NCBI RefSeq assembly: GCF_026672275.1 | Contig: NZ_JANQCD010000031.1 | Location: 1-48,788 of the forward strand | Length of the DNA stretch: 48,788 nucleotides | Source: Marinifilum sp. D737 | GTDB taxonomy: Bacteria; Bacteroidota; Bacteroidia; Bacteroidales; Marinifilaceae | Direction: 5' to 3' | Part shown: positions 34,397-43,806 of the stretch, one piece after another | How the letters are laid out: every line of letters begins with the position of its first letter | Position numbering within the stretch: position 1 is the first letter of the stretch | Program-made: the position numbers and the translations under genes | The notes under the pieces: generated by a model | The model's input: only the letters and a program-made list of their open reading frames with translations | The model's database searches: none | Told to the model about the DNA's origin: nothing

Positions 34397-35761
34397 TTAC
34401 TTCTTTGAATCATCCTTATAAGGTCGATACAAGGGTTTGTGCTCCACATCCGGACCTTCGGAATCAAACATGATGGCAATACGAGATACCAATGCGGCCA
34501 ATATCATATATCCGGCAATAATCTGCAAAGCAACCGTAATGTGCCCCAATAAACTGGCAGGGGCAGCATTCATCGATCCAAAGCCCAAGGTAATCATGGT
34601 AACCACCGAAAACGAAACGGTATGTAATGCTTTAATAATGGTATCATTGCTGTTCATGTTGGTAATAATTTCTGGGTTGAACCAATAAATACAACCAAAT
34701 ACCAAAGCTAGTGTCGTAAAAATGTACAAGATTCTCCTTGTAGAGCGTCCATAATCCGAAATCTTCCAAAACAGATGAATAAACATATTCTTATACAACC
34801 TTTTCATGAAGCTGCCTGTTTTAAACCACTCTTCCCATCGGTTTCTTCTAATGTTGTAATTTAAGGTATCCATAAGACCCGATCGTAATCGTGCCGAGCT
34901 CAAACCTACACTTGTAAAAAGCGTACGCTTGTCTACATCAATGGTATCAATCAAGGTTTCACCATCTACAATTGCAAAGGAAAAATTGGCACTTTCAATT
35001 TTCGCGTGATGCAGGTCAGTTCCCTCAATGTGTACATATTTTGCACTTGCCCCTCTCAAATCGGTACCAATCATTCGGCTTTTCAAAAATTCTGTACCAT
35101 TAATGGTAGCACCTCTCATGTCGGCCATAGTAAAGTTTGTCTTTTTTGCTGATCCATTGCTAAACCATGCCTTTCGAAAATCCGTATCGCGTAAATCACA
35201 AGCATCAAAATTTACCAGCGAAAGAAAAGCATAACTAAAATCAGCACAATAAAAATTTATATTACTCAGATTTACCTTTTCAAAGTTCCTGCTGCTAAAA
35301 TTAACGCCCTGTAAATAGATTCTCTCGTAATGATTCTGCTCTCTCCATCTATCCCATTCTCCAAAATCACCCTTATCGCTACAAGCAATCAGCAATTCGT
35401 AGGCTTTCTTATCTACTTTGGCATCAATTTTATCTTTTTTTGCTGCAGGCATTTCAGCACCTTCTCGTTTCGATAAGTCAATATCAATGAAAAAATTCCT
35501 TGTGCCAAAAGCATTGGGTATGCTATTGCTTTGAGGTTGCAACTCCTCCATTGTTTCCACCCACTCCTCATTTATCCGATACTTGTACTGGAATGTACCC
35601 GATCGCTTAAAACTAATTTTTCGCTCGTAAACTCCATCGCCCTTATCATGTAGCTTCAAAGGAGCCTCTAACCAATTGGTGAAATCCCCCGCTATTTCAA
35701 CTTTTGATCCTTCCGGGGCTTCAAAGGCGAATAAGATGGTTTTAGATTTAAATAGATTCAT
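34397..35761 (-). CDS. Fusion: CBM48/AMPK-type glycan-binding, pentapeptide repeats, K+ channel pore
   Basis: A 454-residue protein with three parts. Residues 1-95 look like the AMPK-beta/isoamylase glycan-binding module (VEIAGDFTNWLEAPL, GVYERKISFKRSGTFQYKYRINEEWVE). Residues about 147-265 are pentapeptide repeats (A/N-D/N-L/F pattern; VNLSNINFYCADFSYAFL). Residues 343-430 are a two-helix ion channel: TM1 (RILYIFTTLALVFGCIYWF), pore loop with filter Thr391-Leu-Gly-Phe-Gly395, and TM2 (HITVALQIIAGYMILAALV). The filter resembles TVGYG/TLGFG of K+ channels. There is no signal peptide, so the N-terminal parts face the cytoplasm. It may be a channel gated by, or tethered to, intracellular polysaccharide; that is inference. 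Confidence 0.8.
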   Translation of the reverse strand: MNLFKSKTILFAFEAPEGSKVEIAGDFTNWLEAPLKLHDKGDGVYERKISFKRSGTFQYKYRINEEWVETMEELQPQSNSIPNAFGTRNFFIDIDLSKREGAEMPAAKKDKIDAKVDKKAYELLIACSDKGDFGEWDRWREQNHYERIYLQGVNFSSRNFEKVNLSNINFYCADFSYAFLSLVNFDACDLRDTDFRKAWFSNGSAKKTNFTMADMRGATINGTEFLKSRMIGTDLRGASAKYVHIEGTDLHHAKIESANFSFAIVDGETLIDTIDVDKRTLFTSVGLSSARLRSGLMDTLNYNIRRNRWEEWFKTGSFMKRLYKNMFIHLFWKISDYGRSTRRILYIFTTLALVFGCIYWFNPEIITNMNSNDTIIKALHTVSFSVVTMITLGFGSMNAAPASLLGHITVALQIIAGYMILAALVSRIAIMFDSEGPDVEHKPLYRPYKDDSKK

Positions 35762-35794
35762 GATTTTGGGTTTTAGTTTTTGGGTTTTAGTGAT

Positions 35795-35872
35795 TCATTT
35801 ATTTTCTGTTGGAATAATGTTTCCTGTACTGTCAAACCAAAGGATGATTTTATCAAACTTTGTTTCGTACCA
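35795..35872 (-). pseudogene. Orphan C-terminal coding scrap (ETKFDK family)
   Basis: On the minus strand a 26-codon open stretch reads LWYETKFDKIILWFDS... and ends in a stop at 35795. It looks like the end of a protein (aromatic, Pro and Gly present), but no body precedes it. Its ACGAAACAAAGTTTGATAAA core recurs with one mismatch at 45681-45700. It lies between the channel gene and the RDD gene. Confidence 0.4.
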
Positions 35873-35895
35873 CAACTAGTCTTTTTTATATCTAT

Positions 35896-36510
35896 CTACA
35901 ACATTATTACTAAGGTTGGCAAAATAGATAATATATTTAATGTTAATGCAATCAAAACAGAAATCAATATAAGTTTTGCCCTGTTCTCAACCTCTTTCTT
36001 CTCATTAATTTCATCCACAATCAATTCAGGATCTTCTTTTTTAGAATCAACCAATTTTGTTCCAGCAATTATATCTCCTAATCTTCTTGTAACATTAAAC
36101 ATTGAAATAATTACCTCAAGAGGCCAGATTATTATTGTGGAATTTCGAATTACACATTGCAATTCACTAGCAGGTTCATTTGTTCTTGAATCAACTACCT
36201 GATATCCAAAATATCGTTTGGCAATACTTTTACCTTTAAAAAAATCCTTATTTAATATTAGAAATGTAATAAATGAAAAAGGGATAAACCCAATCCACAT
36301 TGGCAATAAAATATTTACTTCATTTGCATTCGTAATAAGCAAAAACATAGGAATAAAAAGGACAATAAATATTGGAAATACAAGGCCTAACATAAAAGAA
36401 AAGTCAAGTAAAACTGAATTTAATCGACGTCCAAAAAAATTCAAAGAGTTTAGTTTATCAAATGATTGTTTCGTAAAAAAATTAAATATTAAAACCTTAG
36501 GTATTTTCAT
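35896..36510 (-). CDS. RDD-family membrane protein
   Basis: A 204-residue membrane protein with the RDD hallmarks: RRLNSVLLDF (28-37), KGKSIAKRYFGYQVVD (about 92-107) and RRLGDIIAGTKLV (about 142-154). Four membrane helices are likely (about 37-60, 68-88, 126-140 and 180-203). RDD proteins are poorly understood; some affect ion transport. It lies 40 bases downstream of a lipoprotein gene in the same direction. Confidence 0.8.
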   Translation of the reverse strand: MKIPKVLIFNFFTKQSFDKLNSLNFFGRRLNSVLLDFSFMLGLVFPIFIVLFIPMFLLITNANEVNILLPMWIGFIPFSFITFLILNKDFFKGKSIAKRYFGYQVVDSRTNEPASELQCVIRNSTIIIWPLEVIISMFNVTRRLGDIIAGTKLVDSKKEDPELIVDEINEKKEVENRAKLILISVLIALTLNILSILPTLVIML

Positions 36511-36550
36511 TGTGTTATATTTTATTCGCTACTCTTTTTATAAAGGATTT

Positions 36551-37006
36551 TTAATCATAAACCGGCACATGGTTTAAAACATCAACTCTAAGTATACTAT
36601 CTCTAAATTCAATTGTGAACAAATTCATCGTGTCAATTTCGATAAGAGCCTCCTTTCCATTATTTACCCTAATACCAATATTAAAAACTTCATTAATATT
36701 CTCTATTTCATAAGAGTTTGCAATTCCTGTTGATGCCTCTGTAGCTATAACATCTTGATACTTTAATTTATTATTTACCGTAACACGAACTGTATCATTT
36801 TCAAAGCTTGTTTCAAAAAACAGGTATACATTACCATTTCTTTGATATCTTTCATCCATATATTTACGTGCATACCGCTTGACTTTTTTGTAATGATTGT
36901 AATTGATATCTATATCATATTGATTTTGATATCTTTCTTTTGAATTCAGATTACAACCAACTAGCATAAGCGTAATCAATATACTTACGAAGATTCTACT
37001 TTTCAT
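36551..37006 (-). CDS. Unknown lipoprotein
   Basis: A 151-residue protein with a lipoprotein signal (MKSRIFVSILITLMLVGC, lipid Cys18). The rest is soluble, with a basic segment (YKKVKRYARKYMDERYQRN) and several beta-like stretches. I do not recognise the family. It lies 40 bases before the RDD gene and is probably in one transcript with it. Very AT-rich. Confidence 0.65.
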   Translation of the reverse strand: MKSRIFVSILITLMLVGCNLNSKERYQNQYDIDINYNHYKKVKRYARKYMDERYQRNGNVYLFFETSFENDTVRVTVNNKLKYQDVIATEASTGIANSYEIENINEVFNIGIRVNNGKEALIEIDTMNLFTIEFRDSILRVDVLNHVPVYD

Positions 37007-37172
37007 TTTAAGAGTAATTTATTAGCTCGATTTTATAAAAATTAATAATTACACATCTAATATATTAGCGAACCCCAATTTAACAAGAATACATTTTAAA
37101 CAAAATCTATATCCTAATAAATTAACATAGAATTTATCAACTTTTCTACATTTTTACCATTTCAAGTCTTTC

Positions 37173-37204
37173 AGAAAAAAAGTCCCCAATTACTCGGAGA
37201 CTTT
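37173..37204 (-). terminator. Terminator of the serine hydrolase gene
   Basis: On the minus strand AAAGTCTCC pairs with GGGGACTTT (one mismatch), followed by TTTTTTTCTG; 90 bases past the stop codon at 37294. Confidence 0.65.
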
Positions 37205-37293
37205 CTATTTTACCATTTAAAGTATAATTTTCCACATGAAGAGCTCACATTAAGAATGGCCTCTACATGGCTAGCTGAGATTTACCACTACAA

Positions 37294-39078
37294 TTATTTC
37301 TTTATTGCTTTAAAAGTTCCATTGGGTTGAATCAGGCTAAGTTCTGTATTGTCTTCAGCAAATTTCACCTTATAACCATCCACCCCCTTCAGAAGAAACA
37401 AATTCTTATCTGATGCCAACAATTGATATTCCGGTTGCCCCGTAACAAATAGATACAATCCCTTATCTTTTTTTGTATAAACCTTTATAAGCATACCGGC
37501 AACTTCATATTCTCCTTCATATGCCTTAAGTTTCGATATATCTACATCTATGACTTCCGGTTTATGAATAAACTCAATAGGATCCAGGCTTGCTTCTAGC
37601 TTTAAATTCAAGGCTGAGATTTCACCAGCATCATTCGTACTAAAATTAAACTTCAAGGGTCCAGTTTCGCTTGTATCAATACCATGCTCTGTTACTTCAA
37701 TTGGATCAAATACATCATAGTGATGATGTTTTAGGTAATAACTATTCCTTTTAACATTGGCGAAGAGTGAATCTCCTTTTACCGATACATTGATTGTTCC
37801 GTAGCCAGGATGAAAGTAATCTCCCTTGTAAGAAATGTTCTTATGCGATGGCTTGGTGTTTTGTGCTCTTTGCGAGTTGGATTCCTTTTTTTCCCTGGCT
37901 TCTTTTCGTTTCTCTTTTATTTCGGAGTAGTGAGCAAGCCAGTCAAACTTTTTCTCAGCCAACAAATAATCCGAAATCATATTTCGAACCATTCTTGGAA
38001 CAAATGAAGCATTTTGATTTGCCAGTACAACAATTCCAATGCTATCCGAAGGGAAAAATGCTACATTGGCCGAAAAACCATCTATATTCCCTCCATGCTC
38101 TACCCTGTAATGACCTCTATAGGAAGATATCATCCAGCCATACCCATAATTAGACATATGAAGATCAGGATTTTCTTTATCAGGTAAACCACCGGAAATT
38201 ACTGCCTGCGAACTCATTGCTGCCTTAACATATGACTCTGGCAAAATTTGTTCTCCATTAAATTTTCCATTATTTATCCAAAGCTTCAACCAGTTTGCCA
38301 TCTCATGTACACTACTGTTAATGCTTCCTGCAGGAGCCATACCTGCAATACGATAATAATCCATTTTACGATTTACACTGTCCTTGTAAAGCTCATAACC
38401 AATTGCTTTATTCGTACTTTGCTCCAGCTCCTCAATCGATAAATTGGATCGTTCCATTCCCAGGGGATTAAAAAAACGCTCCCTAACATTCTCTTCCCAG
38501 CTTTTTCCCGTAATGCGCTCGGCAATCACCCCTTGAAGAAGAAACATGAAATTGTTGTAATGCCATTTTTGTCGTAAACCAGTAAAAGGTTCATGATACT
38601 GAATTCTTTGAATTAAACTATCCTTGCTATAGCTTGGAAATAAATACCATGAAACATCATGCCTTGGAATTCCTGTTTGATGACTCATGAGGTCACGTAT
38701 ATTAATCCCATGATCCAATTCATTGTTGTAGAATTTTAGTTCTTTAACATACTTAATGGGACTATCTTCGAACGATAACTTCCCCTCATCTTTTAATTGT
38801 CCTAAAAGTGCACAGGTAAAAGCCTTTGATGTAGAACCAATGGCCAAGAGTGTATTTTCATTCATGGGAATTTTATTTTCCAAATCCTGATAGCCAAAGC
38901 CTTTGGCATAAATGGTTTTGTCTCCATGCACAACGGCTACAGCAAAACCAGGTGCCTGTGTTACTTCCAGTATTTTTTCGAACTCTTTTTCAATGCCTTT
39001 TAATTTATTATCATTTTGTGCAAGCCCTGCAGATACCATTCCAAGCAGGAACATAAACATTATACAACTCTTAAACAT
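37294..39078 (-). CDS. Exported serine hydrolase (beta-lactamase/PBP4* family)
   Basis: A 594-residue exported protein (signal peptide 1-20). The class C beta-lactamase-like domain (about 28-375) has Ser82-Thr-Ser-Lys85, Tyr174-Asn-Asn176 and His328-Gly-Gly330 as the three catalytic motifs. A charged linker (KEKRKEAREKKESN) and a C-terminal DUF3471-like beta domain (about 415-594) follow. Such proteins cut D-amino peptides, esters or amides rather than necessarily conferring resistance. Codon use and neighbours give no hint of a resistance island. Confidence 0.9.
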   Translation of the reverse strand: MFKSCIMFMFLLGMVSAGLAQNDNKLKGIEKEFEKILEVTQAPGFAVAVVHGDKTIYAKGFGYQDLENKIPMNENTLLAIGSTSKAFTCALLGQLKDEGKLSFEDSPIKYVKELKFYNNELDHGINIRDLMSHQTGIPRHDVSWYLFPSYSKDSLIQRIQYHEPFTGLRQKWHYNNFMFLLQGVIAERITGKSWEENVRERFFNPLGMERSNLSIEELEQSTNKAIGYELYKDSVNRKMDYYRIAGMAPAGSINSSVHEMANWLKLWINNGKFNGEQILPESYVKAAMSSQAVISGGLPDKENPDLHMSNYGYGWMISSYRGHYRVEHGGNIDGFSANVAFFPSDSIGIVVLANQNASFVPRMVRNMISDYLLAEKKFDWLAHYSEIKEKRKEAREKKESNSQRAQNTKPSHKNISYKGDYFHPGYGTINVSVKGDSLFANVKRNSYYLKHHHYDVFDPIEVTEHGIDTSETGPLKFNFSTNDAGEISALNLKLEASLDPIEFIHKPEVIDVDISKLKAYEGEYEVAGMLIKVYTKKDKGLYLFVTGQPEYQLLASDKNLFLLKGVDGYKVKFAEDNTELSLIQPNGTFKAIKK

Positions 39079-39127
39079 AGCTTATTGATTATTAATTCAT
39101 TATCATGATGATTCCCAAAAACAATTC

Positions 39128-39144
39128 TTCTGCTCTATGCAGAA
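39128..39144 (-). terminator. Weak hairpin behind the ankyrin/PQQ gene
   Basis: TTCTGC/GCAGAA with a five-base loop, followed on the minus strand by GAATTGTTTTTGG; it is nested within a wider GATGATTC/GAATCATC pair. A possible terminator. Confidence 0.4.
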
Positions 39145-39166
39145 TCATCCATTAGAATTACTCACA

Positions 39167-41380
39167 CTAGTTTTTCCCAAAACTGTATATGTAATCCTGG
39201 GCACGGATGATGAACAACTTGTCAGAAATGGCAGGAGTAGCCATACAGGTTTCCCCTACTGGATTTCGTGCGATGATTTCAAATTCAGGTCCTGCCTTCA
39301 CCACGACCACACCTTTGCTTTCACTGGTACAATACAACTTTCCATCAGCCGCCACCAGCGATGCTGTTACCGCACTACATTTTAAGTTTTTTCGGTAGAT
39401 CTTCTCTCCCGTTTGGGCATCATAACAAGTAAGCAATCCGTTATTGGCCATGGTATACAAATAACCATCATAGGCAATTGGTGATGGCATATAAGTCCCT
39501 CCTTTTAAGTATCGCCACTTGATAAATTCTCCTGAAGACAAACTATCCGGAATAGAAATATCCCCATGCCCTCCGGGAATGATGGCATAAACCGGACGAA
39601 CAGGTGGATATCCTCCCGTTACGTAAATCAAATCATTATACACAACAGGTGTACCCACGGTAACCTCCGAATTTGGTCCCAGTTTCCACAGCTCCTCACC
39701 AGTATCCGGATTATAGGCCTTTATGTATTCGGTTCCATTTGTAATCAGCTCATTATGATCTTTGCCGTAATACACAACCGGAGTTCCCCAGGAAGAGATC
39801 TCTTCCCGATTGTTTTTCCAAACCTCCTTGCCCGTTGCCAAATCAAAAGCAGCAACATAAGAATCCTTGGATCTGTCAGCCTGAATGATCACGGTATTCT
39901 TGTAGATCAATGGAGAAGCAGCATGCCCCCACTGGGTTTCCGACTCGAAAAACCAACCCGCGTCAAGAATTCCCATATCCTTTCGCCAAATCTCATTTCC
40001 ATCCATATCGTAACATACCAATCCCTCAGATCCATAAAGGGCTACCAGGTATTTCCCGTTGGTAACCGGAGTGGAATTGGCCTGTGTAGCTTTTGGATGT
40101 CGCTTCACCTTAGGCACACCCTTATAGGCGGTATGTTCCCAAAGAATTTCCCCCTTGCTCTTATTCAAACAAAAGATTTTCCATACATGATTCGAATTGT
40201 CATTAACAGGCTTTACATCACCATATAAACCCACTCGATATTCTGCCGTTGGATCTTCACCTATGGCCGTTATCACATATATCTTGTCCTCCCAAACTAC
40301 CGGACAGGCATGAGAAAGCCCCGGAATCCTGGTTTTCCATTTCAGATTTAAACCCTTTTCGGCATCCCATCTAACCGGTGGATACTGACCATCGCCATTT
40401 CCCTGGCAGTTTACACCTCTAAAAGCAGTCCAGTTCAGCACTTCCTTCACTTCGCCCGTTTCTTCGGTATACTCCGCTTTTACTTCCTCTTTCTTTTCTT
40501 CCTCTATTCTTGCAAATTCATTTTGGTAATCGCCATTGCGAAACAGTACGGATACAGCTATATTTTCAACCGTTTTAAAAGTCAACTTGATATTCTGATA
40601 CTTCACAAACGAAAAAATATTAATCGAATCGTATTGCAATTCGTAAAACTTATCATCATCAAAACTGGCCAGCAGCTTATTCTCCTTATTTTTGATTCTC
40701 AACTGACCTTCATTATCAGAATACAAACCAACAAATTTGATGTCTTTATCCGGATTATTATTCTTAATCTTAGGCAATACAGCCCCTGCATCCTTCAGCA
40801 ATTTACACAGCTCGGTATGATTCATCCCGGTAGCCGTTACCAGGGCTGAATTCAATTTATCGCTCTCAATTTTCGCTTTATCCAACAATAGTTTTACAAT
40901 CTCAACATGTTCATTGCGCACGGCAAGCACAATGGCATCATTGGCACCAGCTACGTTTTTATCCAGCAATAGCTTCACGATTTCAAGCTTCCCCTCTCTT
41001 ACACTAAAAGGCAACAACCATTTGGTACTCAAATCAGCACCATGCTCCACCATCAGCTTTATCATTTCGAAGTTGGTTTCATAAAAAGCCCATTCAAAGG
41101 GAGTAGATTGATAAAAACGATCCCTGTTGTTTGGATCAGCACCATGTTCCAACAAGAACTTTACTGCCTCAAGGCTATTTTTCTCCACCGCAAAAGTTAA
41201 GGCCGTGGCTCCATATTTCGATTTTGTATTTACATCGGTGCCCTCTTCAATCAACTTGGCAAGTGTGCCAATGTCATTGGTCTTGGCTGCCTTAAAAAAA
41301 GGGAGATTGTCGGATTGTGCATGAGCTGAGAGAAACACAGCTACCATTAGGAAAATGCTTAGGAATAATCTTTTCTTCAT
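39167..41380 (-). CDS. Exported fusion of ankyrin repeats and PQQ-type beta-propeller
   Basis: A 737-residue exported protein (signal peptide MKKRLFLSIFLMVAVFLSAHAQ). Residues about 25-205 hold five or six ankyrin repeats (GATALTFAVEKNSLEAVKFLLEHGADPN is the clearest). A middle part (205-310) is followed by a Glu/Lys linker. Residues about 330-737 form an eight-blade PQQ-like propeller with repeated strands such as GKEVWKNN, GEELWKLG and GEILWEHT. No catalytic residues of quinoprotein dehydrogenases were recognised, so it is more likely a protein-protein scaffold (BamB-like) than an enzyme. It precedes the hydrolase gene by 88 bases in the same direction. Confidence 0.85.
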   Translation of the reverse strand: MKKRLFLSIFLMVAVFLSAHAQSDNLPFFKAAKTNDIGTLAKLIEEGTDVNTKSKYGATALTFAVEKNSLEAVKFLLEHGADPNNRDRFYQSTPFEWAFYETNFEMIKLMVEHGADLSTKWLLPFSVREGKLEIVKLLLDKNVAGANDAIVLAVRNEHVEIVKLLLDKAKIESDKLNSALVTATGMNHTELCKLLKDAGAVLPKIKNNNPDKDIKFVGLYSDNEGQLRIKNKENKLLASFDDDKFYELQYDSINIFSFVKYQNIKLTFKTVENIAVSVLFRNGDYQNEFARIEEEKKEEVKAEYTEETGEVKEVLNWTAFRGVNCQGNGDGQYPPVRWDAEKGLNLKWKTRIPGLSHACPVVWEDKIYVITAIGEDPTAEYRVGLYGDVKPVNDNSNHVWKIFCLNKSKGEILWEHTAYKGVPKVKRHPKATQANSTPVTNGKYLVALYGSEGLVCYDMDGNEIWRKDMGILDAGWFFESETQWGHAASPLIYKNTVIIQADRSKDSYVAAFDLATGKEVWKNNREEISSWGTPVVYYGKDHNELITNGTEYIKAYNPDTGEELWKLGPNSEVTVGTPVVYNDLIYVTGGYPPVRPVYAIIPGGHGDISIPDSLSSGEFIKWRYLKGGTYMPSPIAYDGYLYTMANNGLLTCYDAQTGEKIYRKNLKCSAVTASLVAADGKLYCTSESKGVVVVKAGPEFEIIARNPVGETCMATPAISDKLFIIRAQDYIYSFGKN

Positions 41381-41668
41381 TCTTATAGTTTTTGTAGTTA
41401 GTATTCAGGCCCAATACGGATAAATACATTTACACCCCTATTCCTTCTACACATCCTACAAAATATATACTTTCCCTTACACCAAGTAGTATTTTACCGT
41501 CTTATAAATTTATGATATATTTTCCCTTTCCTTTACACTTTCCTTAAAGATTTAGTTTTCAGATATCTATTTGGAATAATTCTATGTTTCAAAACCAATA
41601 TGATACGAAAGATTTTAATTCTTAGAAATTCTGTTCTTGCAACAGCGGCCTTAAGCAGAGAACTATCA

Positions 41669-42808
41669 TCACGGCTTAGCAAAGTACTTTAAATTCAAAG
41701 TATCCTTCTTAACCGTTACGATATCTCCATTTTTTCGAACCAACATTTTCTTCGCAATTTCAAACGACTTTAAGCTATCTGGCCTTGCAAACTCTTCATT
41801 CAAATTTTCAAAAGAATACGAAGAACTTATATTTACAATCGAATCAGAAAATTCTCCCGAATAATAACAATCTCCTTCATAGTCAGACCAACCTCCTGCC
41901 ATAAATTCAAATGCACCTCTTTTCTCCAATAGAGAATCTAAAGTACATATTGCAATAAAATTTGTTATTTCACCACAATCATATTGTTGCCCATAAATAA
42001 CACAAGGATAAAACACACCTATATTAGGTTTTACAGCTATAACATAGCTAGATTTTAAAGCATATGTTTCGTGTATTTTCTTCCCAAATATGGTAGAATC
42101 CAATCGAATTAATTTACTTCTATCAAATTCAGATAACTTAAAGCTAGTCTTATCATTATACCTAGCAACTTCTTTTAACTTATTCCATGTCTTCAAACTA
42201 TCAGGAGGCAATGTCAGGTCAACAATCGTCTTAACAGGTAATTTTATGGCATGCTTTTTAGGTAAGACACCATTTATGATGTCCACAACTTCCTTAAGCG
42301 ATTTAGTCTTACAATTTTCAAATGACAATTTGGTTTTAAGACCATTTTTAAAATCAACATTCAGCCTCATAAACGAAGATCGACTTTCAGAATAATAACT
42401 TTGCTCTTCACAAAAATCTATACTTTCCTCAAATTTATTTTCAATAATAGCAGATACACTTGATAACAAATAAGGATCACTTACCTTGTAAACTAAACCT
42501 TTCAATGAATCTAACAATCTAGAAGGTTTTTCTATAACAGATACCGAATCAAGTGTTACCACAATCTTTTTAAAAGCATACGGCACCTTTTTATATTCAA
42601 TTATTTCAAAAGATTTGATTCTTAAATTTGATTTAACAGACATCAAATTCGCCAAAGAATCAATTTGTCTTTTTTTTATTAAAGTTGAATCGACACCAAT
42701 GTTCTCGCTGTAGTTTAAACCTCTTTCAACATTATTCGTGTTCTTTCCAGATTCATTTTTACAACCAACTAGCATTAGTGCAAAAATTAATATTAGGTAT
42801 GTTCTCAT
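41669..42808 (-). CDS. Unknown lipoprotein downstream of an HTH regulator
   Basis: A 379-residue protein with a lipoprotein signal (MRTYLILIFALMLVGC, lipid Cys16). The body is Ser/Lys/Leu-rich and contains a YYSGEFSDSIVNISSSYSF stretch near the C-terminus and five or so cysteines. I do not recognise the family. It starts 18 bases after the stop of the HTH-membrane protein gene, so the two are probably co-transcribed. Confidence 0.65.
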   Translation of the reverse strand: MRTYLILIFALMLVGCKNESGKNTNNVERGLNYSENIGVDSTLIKKRQIDSLANLMSVKSNLRIKSFEIIEYKKVPYAFKKIVVTLDSVSVIEKPSRLLDSLKGLVYKVSDPYLLSSVSAIIENKFEESIDFCEEQSYYSESRSSFMRLNVDFKNGLKTKLSFENCKTKSLKEVVDIINGVLPKKHAIKLPVKTIVDLTLPPDSLKTWNKLKEVARYNDKTSFKLSEFDRSKLIRLDSTIFGKKIHETYALKSSYVIAVKPNIGVFYPCVIYGQQYDCGEITNFIAICTLDSLLEKRGAFEFMAGGWSDYEGDCYYSGEFSDSIVNISSSYSFENLNEEFARPDSLKSFEIAKKMLVRKNGDIVTVKKDTLNLKYFAKP

Positions 42809-42826
42809 ATTCTAGTCAACAGTATT

Positions 42827-43375
42827 TCACATGAATGATCTTTCTTCGCTCTTGACAAATGGATTGATAAAGCCTTTTCCATTCATTACATTAATTGCAT
42901 TAAAGATTGACACCAAAGCACCAATAAGTAATCCTATCATAAATGGAGTCAACTGATTCACTTTCCAATAAACCCACAAGCCTCCCAAACTGATTCCCAA
43001 AATACACACCTGCATACTAAGGACAGCATGAAAATGGTGTGTCATATCTTTCGTTTTATCTTTTCTCTGACGCCAAAGAATCAAGCTTGGAAAGAAGAGA
43101 GGCAACAATCCACTTAAATGCAAAAATCCAAGCCAAGTGCTGTGATTTACTTCCTGATCCTTCTTATCATCATTCGTCTCCTCTAAAAATAAGCTGAAAT
43201 CAACATCCAATGCTTTTGCAATCATCTGAAGTGTATAAGCCCGTGGGTCAACCTCACCATTCTCAATTCGCTGTATGGTTCTTGCACTAAGCTCAGTCTT
43301 CTCAGCCAAGTCTTCCTGAGTTAAACCTTTTTTTACCCTTAGTTCTTTGATAAGTTTTCCTGTTTCCATTTTCAT
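42827..43375 (-). CDS. XRE-type HTH regulator with C-terminal membrane domain
   Basis: A 182-residue protein. Residues 5-62 are a Cro/CI-type HTH (LIKELRVKKGLTQEDLAEKT, LSARTIQRIENGEVDPR). Residues 80-165 hold three membrane helices resembling the DUF4870-type membrane domain (STWLGFLHLSGLLPLFFPSLILW). The regulator is thus anchored in the inner membrane, which lets it respond to membrane or external cues. Target genes are unknown; the co-directional lipoprotein gene is a candidate. Confidence 0.82.
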   Translation of the reverse strand: MKMETGKLIKELRVKKGLTQEDLAEKTELSARTIQRIENGEVDPRAYTLQMIAKALDVDFSLFLEETNDDKKDQEVNHSTWLGFLHLSGLLPLFFPSLILWRQRKDKTKDMTHHFHAVLSMQVCILGISLGGLWVYWKVNQLTPFMIGLLIGALVSIFNAINVMNGKGFINPFVKSEERSFM

Positions 43376-43624
43376 TTCGTTTTTGATTTTGAGTCAAATG
43401 TCTGACTGATTAAGGTAACTTTCCAACTACAAAAGCACGACATTTACACGACACTCAAAATCAATCCACACATTATCAGCGTTTTGAAAAAATGGAAAAA
43501 TCAACTAGTATTTAATATTATTACTTATTCTCTTCATTCCCAAATTATAATATTGCTATAGATGATATTATTAATTACTGCTCTTGTCGGGAGTGAACCA
43601 AGGTTCTTGCGATATTTTGACGGT
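43376..43624. other. Intergenic region upstream of the HTH gene
   Basis: Nothing recognisable beyond the promoter region of the HTH gene. It ends at the displaced 3' end of the secreted-protein gene. Confidence 0.35.
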
Positions 43625-43689
43625 GATTTAAACACCATATCCTTCATTAATACAACTTACTCCTTTTGTATTTATTTCTTTTATCATTC
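43625..43689. repeat. 65-bp direct repeat, left copy (displaced 3' end)
   Basis: Matches 46549-46613 at 63 of 65 positions. On the minus strand it encodes MIKEINTKGVSCINEGYGV-stop, the end of the secreted protein at 46552-47085 with a single Ser to Gly change. No gene body is attached. Confidence 0.92.
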
Positions 43690-43730
43690 ACTTTCCACCT
43701 GAGTCGTTTAACAAACAAAACCATAAAAAT

Positions 43731-43806
43731 TAACCACAGAGAACACGAAGACGCACTGAGGAACAAGCATTTCTCATCTCTGTGCCACTCTGTGACCTCT
43801 GTGGTC
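43731..43806. repeat. CACAGAG-rich inverted-repeat element, copy 2
   Basis: ACCACAGAG (43733-43741) and CTCTGTGGT (43797-43805) are exact complements at the ends of a stretch built of CAC(A/G)(A/G)AG-like units. It belongs with the element at 17896-18043. Confidence 0.6.

Noticed and set aside
39566-40228. 220-codon plus-strand frame
   Set aside because: Antisense to the PQQ propeller, no domain or start signals.
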